Shown: one piece after another, positions 9,364-21,402 of the stretch | Layout of the letters: the number at the start of each line of letters is the position of its first letter | Position numbering within the stretch: position 1 is the stretch's first letter | Source of the DNA: Flavobacterium profundi | GTDB taxonomy: Bacteria; Bacteroidota; Bacteroidia; Flavobacteriales; Flavobacteriaceae | Reading direction: 5' to 3' | Length of the DNA stretch: 64,000 bases | NCBI RefSeq assembly: GCF_006491645.1 | Contig: NZ_VDCZ01000007.1 | Location: 153,626-217,625, forward strand | The notes under the pieces: model-generated | Told to the model about the DNA's origin: nothing | Databases searched by the model: none | The model's input: only the letters and a program-made list of their open reading frames with translations | Translations under genes and position numbers: made by a program

Positions 9364-11877
9364 ATGGAAGCATATAACAACTCAATTTATCCTGTTTTTG
9401 AGGCCGATCAAGTGTTGAGTCAGAAAGAACTTAATGCTTTGGTAAGTCATTTAGAAGAACAAGATCGTCTGACTAGAAAAAATCTCATAGGAATAGGAAT
9501 CGTTTGTGGATTAGATATAACATTCCCAAATACGAAATCTGTAGCGATTGCTTGTGGAACAGCCGTTACTTCTTTAGGTTTTCAAATGGCTTGGAAAGGA
9601 GCTACTTTTACCCAATTCAGAGACTATGAAATTCCAGATACTTTTTTAAAACCAGATTATACAAGAGAGCCTTATTTACAGTCTATTTTTGAGCACAGTG
9701 CTTCTTATGAAACAATAAAAAAATGTGTTGAATTACTTCCTAATACTGCTACGGGTCCAGATGTTCAAGTAGTGCCTGATGCTTTTTTTGAAGATAAAAT
9801 TATTTTACTTTTTTTAGAAGTAACACTTATTGATCAAAAGAACTGTGTGACTACCAATTGTGATGATAAGGGTAAAAGAATGGAATTCAATGTAAGACCT
9901 TTAGTTATTCCGTTAAATGAAATTACAGAAGAATGGCTCACCAAATATCCTTCCACCAAAACCTATGATGCCTTAACATTTCCTAGATATAATGTTTCAG
10001 AACAGTTTAAAAAAATAACTACTGCAGCTGAGGTTTTAGAAGAATTTAAAAAAGTAATTAAAAACAACTATTTAAAAAATGTATCAGATACCATTCAAAA
10101 TGTATATACTGATTTTCAAAATATAGTCACTAGTTCAGATGGATTATCGGTGTTGGAACAAGCTTTACCCGTTTTAAACCAAACGGTTGCTATCTATCAA
10201 GAAGGGCTTTCGGTACAGTATTTATGGGATTGGATTTTTGATATCACAGAGGCCTATAATGAAATTGTTGCTTTTAGTAAATTGAATCCCTCTTTATGTT
10301 GTGTAGATGAACAACTATTTCCGTTTCATGTGGTTTTAGGAGGTCTTACATCAGTAGAAGAAGCCTATAGAACCCCTTTTATTCCTACATTAAATTCAAG
10401 TTATGAGACCAAGGCTAAACGAAAAGAAATTACCTTTTTATTTCAGAAATTAGCGCTTCTCATTAACAGTTTTGAAATTCCAAAGCAGACCACTATTAAA
10501 GTGACTCCTTCTATCCTTGGAAGAGCTACTTTAAGTGAAAAAGCAATCCCTTTTTATTACAATTCAATTGAGGAATTAAATAAAAAATGGAATCCTAAAT
10601 TAACAGCAGCAAATAAAAACGATACCATTTTGTCGTATCATGCAGATGCATCTAATTATACTGATAAAGATGCTGTAAAACAACCTTTACTATATGATTT
10701 AGAACCCTATAATTTTTTTAGAATAGAAGGTCACATTGGTAAAAATTATGAAGAGGCTTTAGTGCAATTAACCGGACTGAAAGACAATTTTAATTTACCT
10801 TTTAAAATTATTGCATTAAATGCGCAATCTTTCTTGAATAAAGAAGTAGACATAAAAAAACATCAAGGTGATTGGGGCGATTTGGAATTGGATTATGATA
10901 TGTCGAGAACCAAAGTCTTTAATATTACACAAGCAGTTGTAAATTGGATTACACTAAATAAACAAAAGATTATTTCCGAATCTTTAATGACTGAAAACAC
11001 CATTGCATCTCTTAAAAACATTCTTACAGAAGTTAAAACCTTACTTACCGAAGATTTGACCGAATTCCTTTCCAATTACAAAGGATTTTATGAAATCTTC
11101 AAAAATTTGAACGTACTGTTTTTATTTCATCGTTTTTGTTTGACCTTAAACCGAACTAGTCTTTCGGTTATTGCAGAAGATTTAATTGATCATTTGGATG
11201 AAATTAACGAATTGTTTTTAGAAGATCCTTTTACTGTCATTTATAATGAAGCCCTTAAAAGATGGTCGCAAATTTATAAAGAATTGTTCTTAAGTACCTT
11301 CTTAGAAAAACATAAAGGAATGGAACACAAAGCAGGAGTAACCAAAGGAGGTACTTTTATTATGGTGTATTCTGATAGTAGTATTTTCAAAAAACAAGTG
11401 ATTCCCTCTAATCAACTTACATTACTGACAACGATTACCAATTACAATGCGGCTATCAATTTGGGAGAAAATTCGGATAGTATTAAAGATGAAATTAAAG
11501 ATAGTGTGGTTTTAACCAAGACCAATTTTAAAGAGGAATTACCCTATAATCCAGATGCTCTAAAAGACTGTAAAGAGCAAACGGAAGTCATCAAACAGAA
11601 TTTAATCAAATTGGCAAATTATAATTTGTCTACCAATTATCCGAAATACATGCAAGACTTCTTTGTGGGTAATTTAGGTTCCTTACTGCAGTTTGAGCCT
11701 AGCGAATCATCCAATCAAAACAACATACAGGAAAAAGTAATCCTTGCCGATTTTTATATTCCTTATCTATGCTGTTCGCAAGGAAACAATATCAATATCG
11801 TATTGGGAAATCAAGAACCTACTATTGGCGATTTTGACCCAACAGATTTTAATACTGAAGATTTTCAAACCAACTAA
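9364..11877 (+). CDS. eCIS-associated protein of unknown function, 837 aa
   Basis: I do not recognise a named family. The N-terminus (IYPVFEADQVLSQKELNALV, then EEQDRLTRKNLIGIGIVCGL) has a style I associate with uncharacterised genes in Bacteroidota contractile injection loci. There is no signal peptide or membrane helix. The middle (about 220-310 and 520-640) is predicted by eye to be helical. Cysteine pairs occur in NCVTTNCDD, LCCVDE and LCCSQGN. The gene is embedded in the baseplate operon, 10 bp after the Afp12-like gene and 23 bp before a putative fibre gene, so a particle component (fibre base, wedge extension or cage) is the best guess. An enzymatic role cannot be excluded. Confidence 0.6.
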   Translation: MEAYNNSIYPVFEADQVLSQKELNALVSHLEEQDRLTRKNLIGIGIVCGLDITFPNTKSVAIACGTAVTSLGFQMAWKGATFTQFRDYEIPDTFLKPDYTREPYLQSIFEHSASYETIKKCVELLPNTATGPDVQVVPDAFFEDKIILLFLEVTLIDQKNCVTTNCDDKGKRMEFNVRPLVIPLNEITEEWLTKYPSTKTYDALTFPRYNVSEQFKKITTAAEVLEEFKKVIKNNYLKNVSDTIQNVYTDFQNIVTSSDGLSVLEQALPVLNQTVAIYQEGLSVQYLWDWIFDITEAYNEIVAFSKLNPSLCCVDEQLFPFHVVLGGLTSVEEAYRTPFIPTLNSSYETKAKRKEITFLFQKLALLINSFEIPKQTTIKVTPSILGRATLSEKAIPFYYNSIEELNKKWNPKLTAANKNDTILSYHADASNYTDKDAVKQPLLYDLEPYNFFRIEGHIGKNYEEALVQLTGLKDNFNLPFKIIALNAQSFLNKEVDIKKHQGDWGDLELDYDMSRTKVFNITQAVVNWITLNKQKIISESLMTENTIASLKNILTEVKTLLTEDLTEFLSNYKGFYEIFKNLNVLFLFHRFCLTLNRTSLSVIAEDLIDHLDEINELFLEDPFTVIYNEALKRWSQIYKELFLSTFLEKHKGMEHKAGVTKGGTFIMVYSDSSIFKKQVIPSNQLTLLTTITNYNAAINLGENSDSIKDEIKDSVVLTKTNFKEELPYNPDALKDCKEQTEVIKQNLIKLANYNLSTNYPKYMQDFFVGNLGSLLQFEPSESSNQNNIQEKVILADFYIPYLCCSQGNNINIVLGNQEPTIGDFDPTDFNTEDFQTN

Positions 11878-11900
11878 AATAACATAAAAAAAACAATATT

Positions 11901-12590
11901 ATGGCAACTAGAAACTCCGTAGAAACTAAAATAGCAGCAATTAATGATAGAGGAAACAATACTGCTGCTGAAGTTAGAGACGTACTAACTGAAGTATTAA
12001 ATTATACTGAAAATCAAGCTAGTTTAGAAACATTTCAAGTTGTATCTGCAAGTCCTATTGAAAGTACTACAAACGATAAAAAATTATTTTTCTCCATTAA
12101 AGGAATAAAAGGAGAAACTGCTAACATGACTTTGGTGGTGAAGCCCATTCCAAATGCAACTCCTACAGATTCGAATCAAGTAGTTTTTATGGTACCGTTC
12201 AATCAAACTACTGGAAGTTTAACAGTTGAAAACTTCAATTTATTAGCAGGAAATGATGCAGAAGGAATTCTTCCATTAATAGATAACCAAAATTTTTTAA
12301 TATACACAATACCTCTTTATGGAAATGATCCTGCTCAAGGCACTCTTGTTATTGCTTTAGCTAGAAATTATGGAGATTACAATAACATGATGCTATTGTC
12401 TATTTCTAACTTCAGAACAGGTGTAATTTCCACCTCTATATCCATGCACGTTCAAAAATTTGAAGAATCGTTAATTGATAATGTAACTAATGGAAACATT
12501 AATGTGGCAGTGGGTCCGAGAGCTAAAGCTACAAAGCCAACAGAGAAAGATATTATGGTATTTTTCAACCAATTGTTTAGTAAAAAGTAA
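11901..12590 (+). CDS. Putative eCIS fibre/tip protein, unknown family, 229 aa
   Basis: The first ~40 residues (IAAINDRGNNTAAEVRDVLT, EVLNYTEN) form a short helix-rich module that I associate with the N-termini of tail-fibre-like proteins in Bacteroidota. The remainder is beta-rich with many Asn/Thr/Ser and few charged residues, as in receptor-binding or fibre domains, followed by a short charged C-terminus (KATKPTEKDIMVFFNQLF). No signal peptide. The gene lies between the unknown 837-aa gene and the tape-measure gene, which is where Afp13-type fibre genes sit. It is much shorter than Afp13, so it might be a small fibre, an adaptor or a cap. Function is inferred from position and composition. 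Confidence 0.45.
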   Translation: MATRNSVETKIAAINDRGNNTAAEVRDVLTEVLNYTENQASLETFQVVSASPIESTTNDKKLFFSIKGIKGETANMTLVVKPIPNATPTDSNQVVFMVPFNQTTGSLTVENFNLLAGNDAEGILPLIDNQNFLIYTIPLYGNDPAQGTLVIALARNYGDYNNMMLLSISNFRTGVISTSISMHVQKFEESLIDNVTNGNINVAVGPRAKATKPTEKDIMVFFNQLFSKK

Positions 12591-12596
12591 AAAGTA

Positions 12597-14090
12597 ATGC
12601 ACCTTATTCAGCAACATATGATCGAAATTGAATGCGCTTCCCAAAGTTTTGGAAAAGAGCTACAAAATCAATTGAGTATGCTGTTAGAAAAGGAGTTTTA
12701 TCCAAAACTAGAACTATTGCTTCAAAAATATGATGTAAAAAATCACATTTGGAATATCGATTGTTTGTCTTTGGAATTACCCATTCTTTCTAAAAAATAT
12801 TGGAAGGAAGAATTTATTGAAAAAAGTTTACTTCAAATCGAAGATTATTTAAAAATGAATCGTGATGCCAAAGATTACGATTCTAGTGATAATCAATGGA
12901 AGCATTTAATTACCAAAAATGATTTGGCAAAAGCTTTATTATTTGATTTTCTAAAAACGGGCTTAGTGAAAGAAAATAGTATTTCAAAAAATATAGAATC
13001 TATTGTATTAGAAATAACGGTGGACCAATACTTCTTAGAAGAATTACTTTCTCTTTATAAAGAAGATTTAGACAGTTTAATACGTTGGATTTTTTCTATT
13101 CCAGCTTCTTTTAAAAGAATTGTAAACAAAAAATTAAAAGATTACTCGAATGAAATCATTTTTGTTTTAACTGCAATTTTTGAGCAAGAAGTAAGTAGTC
13201 AAAAAAAGTTAGTTAAAAAGACTTTTGATAAGATTACTCAAAATAAGGTAATTGAGAAGCAATGGTTTGAATGTGTGCAATGGTTTGTTTATCTCAGTAA
13301 AAATACTATTGTATTTCAACAACAATTAAAAAGTACGTTTTTTAGAGTAGCCAAAACATTTTGGAATTTAGATTCCAATGAGGTGGTCTCAATTGGTAAT
13401 TTTATTGTAGAGAAAATGCATACAAATAATAGTATTGCGAAAAATGAAATAACTGTTTTTTTTCAGAATTGTTTGTCCAACAGTGTTACTACTACTCAGA
13501 ATGAGTTAACAACCGTTAACGAAGTATATCAAAATATAAAAAACGATGTTTCAAACGGAACATTTGAAAACAATAGCACTCAAGAAACAATATATGTAAG
13601 TAATGGAGGTTTAGTGCTTTTACATCCTTTTTTGAAAATGCTTTTTGAACAATTAGACTTTTGTACTTCGGAAGGAATTTGGAAAGATAAAATGCAACAA
13701 CATAAAGCGATTTTGCTAACCCAATTTTTAATAGATGGCTCAGACCGATTCAGAGAATCTGATTTGATTTTGAACAAGATTTTATGTGGTTTTGCAATAG
13801 AAGAAATTGTTAATGTGAAAATAAAATTATCAAAAAAGGAAAAACAAAAAGGAATTCGATTATTAGAAGCTGTAAAATCGCATTGGAAAGTAATGAGCAC
13901 CTCTTCAATCGAAGCCTTACAACAAACATTCTTGCAAAGAGAGGCTAAATTAACGCGTTTACCAAATCAGGAATATGAACTTTGGATCGAAGAAAAAGGA
14001 GTTGATATATTATTGGATCAATTGCCTTGGGGACTGGGTACAATTCAAACTCCTTGGATGGAGAATTATCTAAACTGTCATTGGTATTAA
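12597..14090 (+). CDS. Contractile injection system tape-measure-family protein (Afp14-like)
   Basis: 497 residues. The N-terminal segment (MHLIQQHMIEIECASQSFGK, ELQNQLSMLLEKEFYPKLELLL) and the later YVSNGGLVLLHPFLKMLFEQ and KAILLTQFLIDGSDRFRESD stretches match the pattern of the contractile injection system tape-measure family. These genes sit between the fibre/baseplate genes and the ATPase in eCIS loci and are thought to set particle length. Typical family members are longer; at about 500 residues this one would predict a short particle if length scaling holds. It starts 6 bp after the preceding gene and 21 bp before the effector gene. Confidence 0.8.
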   Translation: MHLIQQHMIEIECASQSFGKELQNQLSMLLEKEFYPKLELLLQKYDVKNHIWNIDCLSLELPILSKKYWKEEFIEKSLLQIEDYLKMNRDAKDYDSSDNQWKHLITKNDLAKALLFDFLKTGLVKENSISKNIESIVLEITVDQYFLEELLSLYKEDLDSLIRWIFSIPASFKRIVNKKLKDYSNEIIFVLTAIFEQEVSSQKKLVKKTFDKITQNKVIEKQWFECVQWFVYLSKNTIVFQQQLKSTFFRVAKTFWNLDSNEVVSIGNFIVEKMHTNNSIAKNEITVFFQNCLSNSVTTTQNELTTVNEVYQNIKNDVSNGTFENNSTQETIYVSNGGLVLLHPFLKMLFEQLDFCTSEGIWKDKMQQHKAILLTQFLIDGSDRFRESDLILNKILCGFAIEEIVNVKIKLSKKEKQKGIRLLEAVKSHWKVMSTSSIEALQQTFLQREAKLTRLPNQEYELWIEEKGVDILLDQLPWGLGTIQTPWMENYLNCHWY

Positions 14091-14111
14091 TGACCTGAAA
14101 AACTATTCTTT

Positions 14112-19153
<5,042 letters not shown>

Positions 19154-19157
19154 AATA

Positions 19158-19187
19158 AAAAAGAGCAACAGAAATGTTGCTCTTTTT
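19158..19187. terminator. Bidirectional intrinsic terminator after the eCIS operon
   Basis: A 13-bp perfect stem (AAAAAGAGCAACA / TGTTGCTCTTTTT) with a GAAA loop, flanked by A and T runs, so it can stop transcription from the eCIS operon and from the minus-strand GIY-YIG gene. It is the sister of the hairpin at 19560-19589. Confidence 0.88.
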
Positions 19188-19192
19188 GCTTC

Positions 19193-19210
19193 TTCCGATA
19201 GCTATCGGAA
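19193..19210. repeat. Short palindromic repeat, copy 1
   Basis: TTCCGATAGCTATCGGAA, an 18-bp perfect palindrome. It takes the place of the acceptor-stem 3' strand in a broken tRNA-Asn copy. The core CCGATAGCTATCGG recurs 20 bp downstream. Confidence 0.8.
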
Positions 19211-19262
19211 CTTGGGCTCGAACCAACCCCGATAGCTATCGGGGCTCTGATTAACAGTCAGA
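19211..19262 (-). pseudogene. Partial tRNA-Asn copy interrupted by a palindrome
   Basis: On the minus strand this reads the anticodon arm (TCTGACTGTTAATCAGAG) and then the T-arm portion (TTGGTTCGAGCCCAAG) of the intact tRNA-Asn at 19591-19664. The variable-loop bases are replaced by an 18-bp palindrome (19227-19244), the acceptor strand by another (19193-19210), and the D-arm and 5' half are absent. It cannot fold as a tRNA. The adjoining terminator is also duplicated, so the unit copied was tRNA 3' half plus terminator. Confidence 0.82.
19227..19244. repeat. Short palindromic repeat, copy 2
   Basis: CCCCGATAGCTATCGGGG, an 18-bp perfect palindrome placed at the variable loop of the tRNA-Asn relic. 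It shares the 14-bp core with copy 1 but has different outer bases, each symmetric within its own copy. Confidence 0.8.
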
Positions 19263-19538
19263 ATATTTTTCTACTAGTTTATCAATAATTTCAGGATATT
19301 TTAAAAGATTTTGAATGTATGTTTTGCTTTTCATATTTTTAATATGTTTTTCAATTGAAAGGGCTTGTTTTTTAGTAGTACAATCAATTTTTAGGAATAG
19401 AATCCAGTCAGTAGCATTATAGGTAAATTTTCTAGTAGTAGCATTTTTATGAAATTCTAAACGCAAATCAAAATCTGAAGTATAACCGATATAAAATCGA
19501 TTTAGTTTTTGAGAATAAAGAATATAAACAATACTCAT
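19251..19538 (-). CDS. Small GIY-YIG nuclease-domain protein
   Basis: 95 residues consisting of a single GIY-YIG domain: VYILYSQKLNRFYIGYTSDF at 4-23 supplies the VYI...YIG core, a basic residue follows in DLRLEFH, and Glu in SIEKHIKNMKSK is a candidate metal ligand. Stand-alone proteins of this UPF0213/URI-like type are common in Bacteroidota and are often labelled excinuclease subunit C-like, though none of the other UvrC domains is present. Its stop codon TAA (19251-19253) and last codons lie inside the tRNA-Asn relic, so the C-terminus is encoded by tRNA sequence. It sits between two tRNA-Asn/terminator copies. The role is unknown; a selfish or repair nuclease is possible. Confidence 0.85.
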   Translation of the reverse strand: MSIVYILYSQKLNRFYIGYTSDFDLRLEFHKNATTRKFTYNATDWILFLKIDCTTKKQALSIEKHIKNMKSKTYIQNLLKYPEIIDKLVEKYSDC

Positions 19539-19559
19539 ATTATAAAATCATATAATAAA

Positions 19560-19589
19560 AAAAAGAGTATCAGAAATGATACTCTTTTT
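19560..19589. terminator. Intrinsic terminator of tRNA-Asn (sister hairpin)
   Basis: A 13-bp stem (AAAAAGAGTATCA / TGATACTCTTTTT) with a GAAA loop directly downstream of tRNA-Asn on the minus strand. It matches the hairpin at 19158-19187 except for paired, compensated changes in the stem. Confidence 0.85.
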
Positions 19590-19590
19590 G

Positions 19591-19664
19591 CTCCCCCTCT
19601 TGGGCTCGAACCAAGGACCCTCTGATTAACAGTCAGATGCTCTAACCAACTGAGCTAAGGAGGA
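19591..19664 (-). tRNA. tRNA-Asn (anticodon GTT)
   Basis: 74 nt on the minus strand. The acceptor stem TCCTCCT pairs with AGGGGGA, the discriminator is G, the D-arm is AGCTCAGTTGGTTAGAGC, the anticodon arm CTGACTGTTAATCAG has anticodon GTT (19628-19630), and the T-arm is CTTGGTTCGAGCCCAAG. CCA is not encoded. A canonical flavobacterial promoter lies ~25 nt upstream. Confidence 0.97.
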
Positions 19665-19689
19665 AGGTGTTACACCGTTTTTGCGAGTG

Positions 19690-19719
19690 CAAATATAGAA
19701 CACAATTTTATATTTGCAA
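19690..19719 (-). promoter_or_regulatory. tRNA-Asn promoter, TTG-N19-TATATTTG
   Basis: On the minus strand TTG (19717-19719) is separated by exactly 19 nt from TATATTTG (19690-19697), matching the Bacteroidota -33/-7 consensus TTG-N19-TAnnTTTG. The mature tRNA begins 25 nt beyond the -7 element, after GCACTCGCAAAAACGG. Confidence 0.85.
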
Positions 19720-19738
19720 ACATTTTTTTCATTTTTTT

Positions 19739-21325
19739 TTAATTTTTATTGAAGAAAATTTCGCTTACCCAAATATAAATATCTTTACCAAAAGTTAAAG
19801 CCATCAAAGTCAGCAAGATAATCATTCCAGCGGTCTGAACATAGCCCATTGCTTTATCGCTTAAAGTTTTTCCAGTAATCATTTCTGCAATGGTAAAAAG
19901 GGCATGTCCACCATCTAATCCTGGAATGGGTAATAAATTCATAAAGGCTAAACCGATAGAAAATAATGCGGTAAAATTCCAAATAAATTCCCAATTCCAA
20001 GAATCTGGTAAACGTCTAGCGATACCAATTGGGCTTTGTACTTGAGTATAGGCTCCTGTTTTAGGTCTAGCAATTAATTTTAAACTTTGAACATTATACT
20101 TAAATAAAGACCAAGATTGCTTTACAGCTTCTGGAAATGCAGCAGCAAAGCCTAATTTTTCCACAACTGTGAACTTTTCTTCTTCTTTATCATCCAAACC
20201 AATACCTAATTTTCCTGTTTTATCTAATTTAATAGGTAGCGTTACTTCTTCTCCTTTACGTAAAACAGTTAGACTAATTTCTTTTTCTTTATTTTCAGAT
20301 AAAATTTTATTCAATGCTTTATTCGTTTCTACAGCTGTGTTGTTCACACGAATAACTTTATCATTAAACAGTAAGCCTTGTTTTTCTCCAATTGAATTTT
20401 CAGCAAAACCGCTAATGATACTGTTTTTTAAATTATAATTATAGGCTAAGCCATAATTACTGAAATTTGTCAAGCTAGTATCTACGGCTGTTGTAACAAG
20501 AACTTCATTGTTGTTTCTGTTCAAAACAAGAGTGATGGAATCTGCTTTTAGATTTTTCATGGTATCTACAAATTCATCTACATATGTAAATCGTTTTTCA
20601 TTGACACCTACAATTTCATCATATTTTTCGAATGTATTCTTTTTTCCTTTGAATGAATCAATAAAATAGTGGTTCATTTCTGAACGCGCATGAACAAAAC
20701 CTCTTCCTTCTTTTTTTATAATTTCACCTTTTTGTTCGTCGGTTAATAATAATTCCACTTTTTCTCCTTGACGATCAATTTCAATTTTGTCTCCAAAAAG
20801 AACACCCATGGTCATAAACTTGAAATCATCATAAAATTTACCGTCAATAGCAACGATTTTATCACCGTTTTTAAAGCCTACATTTTGTCCAACTTCACCA
20901 AAAGATAAACCGTTTTTTTGTAGTTCTTCCGTAGAAATTACTTTTTTACCAACAGTTGTATACATAATAGTAAAAATGAACCAGGCTAATAAAATATTTA
21001 CAATGATACCACCTAACATTATAATTAATCGTTGCCAAGCTGGTTTAGATCGAAACTCCCACGGTTGCGCTTCCTGTTTCATTTGTTCCGTGTCCATGCT
21101 TTCATCAATCATTCCTGATAGCTTAACATAACCACCTAATGGTAACCAACCAATACCCCATTCAGTTTCCCCAATTTTTTTCTTGATTAAAGCAAATCCT
21201 GCATCCATAAACAGATAGAATTTTTCTACCTTAACTTTAAACATTTTTGCCGTTATATAATGACCAAATTCATGAAGAATAACTAATACTGAAAGTATAA
21301 ATAGAATTTGAGCTAATTGAATCAT
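19739..21325 (-). CDS. rseP: RIP metalloprotease RseP (site-2 protease family)
   Basis: 528 residues. The zinc motif HEFGH lies at 18-22 in the first membrane helix, and the second catalytic motif is in MNLLPIPGLDGGHALF near the C-terminus, followed by a last membrane helix. Between them are a second transmembrane segment (WQRLIIMLGGIIVNILLAWF) and two PDZ-like domains (GEVGQNVGFKNGDKIVAIDG; GFAENSIGEKQGLLFNDKVI). The protein is an inner-membrane intramembrane protease that would cleave anti-sigma factors or signal-peptide remnants. It is longer than E. coli RseP (~450) because of extended PDZ regions, which is usual in Bacteroidota. It is separated from the upstream peptidase gene's terminator by about 30 bp. 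Confidence 0.95.
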   Translation of the reverse strand: MIQLAQILFILSVLVILHEFGHYITAKMFKVKVEKFYLFMDAGFALIKKKIGETEWGIGWLPLGGYVKLSGMIDESMDTEQMKQEAQPWEFRSKPAWQRLIIMLGGIIVNILLAWFIFTIMYTTVGKKVISTEELQKNGLSFGEVGQNVGFKNGDKIVAIDGKFYDDFKFMTMGVLFGDKIEIDRQGEKVELLLTDEQKGEIIKKEGRGFVHARSEMNHYFIDSFKGKKNTFEKYDEIVGVNEKRFTYVDEFVDTMKNLKADSITLVLNRNNNEVLVTTAVDTSLTNFSNYGLAYNYNLKNSIISGFAENSIGEKQGLLFNDKVIRVNNTAVETNKALNKILSENKEKEISLTVLRKGEEVTLPIKLDKTGKLGIGLDDKEEEKFTVVEKLGFAAAFPEAVKQSWSLFKYNVQSLKLIARPKTGAYTQVQSPIGIARRLPDSWNWEFIWNFTALFSIGLAFMNLLPIPGLDGGHALFTIAEMITGKTLSDKAMGYVQTAGMIILLTLMALTFGKDIYIWVSEIFFNKN

Positions 21326-21355
21326 GTGTTTTTTAATTTTTTTTAATGAAAAAGC

Positions 21356-21382
21356 AAAAGTAAGGTTTTCACCTTACTTTTT
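21356..21382 (-). terminator. Intrinsic terminator of the M1 peptidase gene
   Basis: On the minus strand an AAAAGTAAGGT / ACCTTACTTTT stem with a GAAA loop and a T run lies just past the stop of the M1 aminopeptidase gene, separating it from rseP. Confidence 0.75.
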
Positions 21383-21402
21383 ATCATTATTTTTTTATGA
21401 GA

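Noticed and set aside
19211..19664. Attachment-site pair bounding a large eCIS genomic island
   Set aside because: The tRNA-Asn relic and the intact gene are only ~330 bp apart and bracket just the GIY-YIG gene, so they do not delimit the eCIS cluster; no integrase is present in the window.
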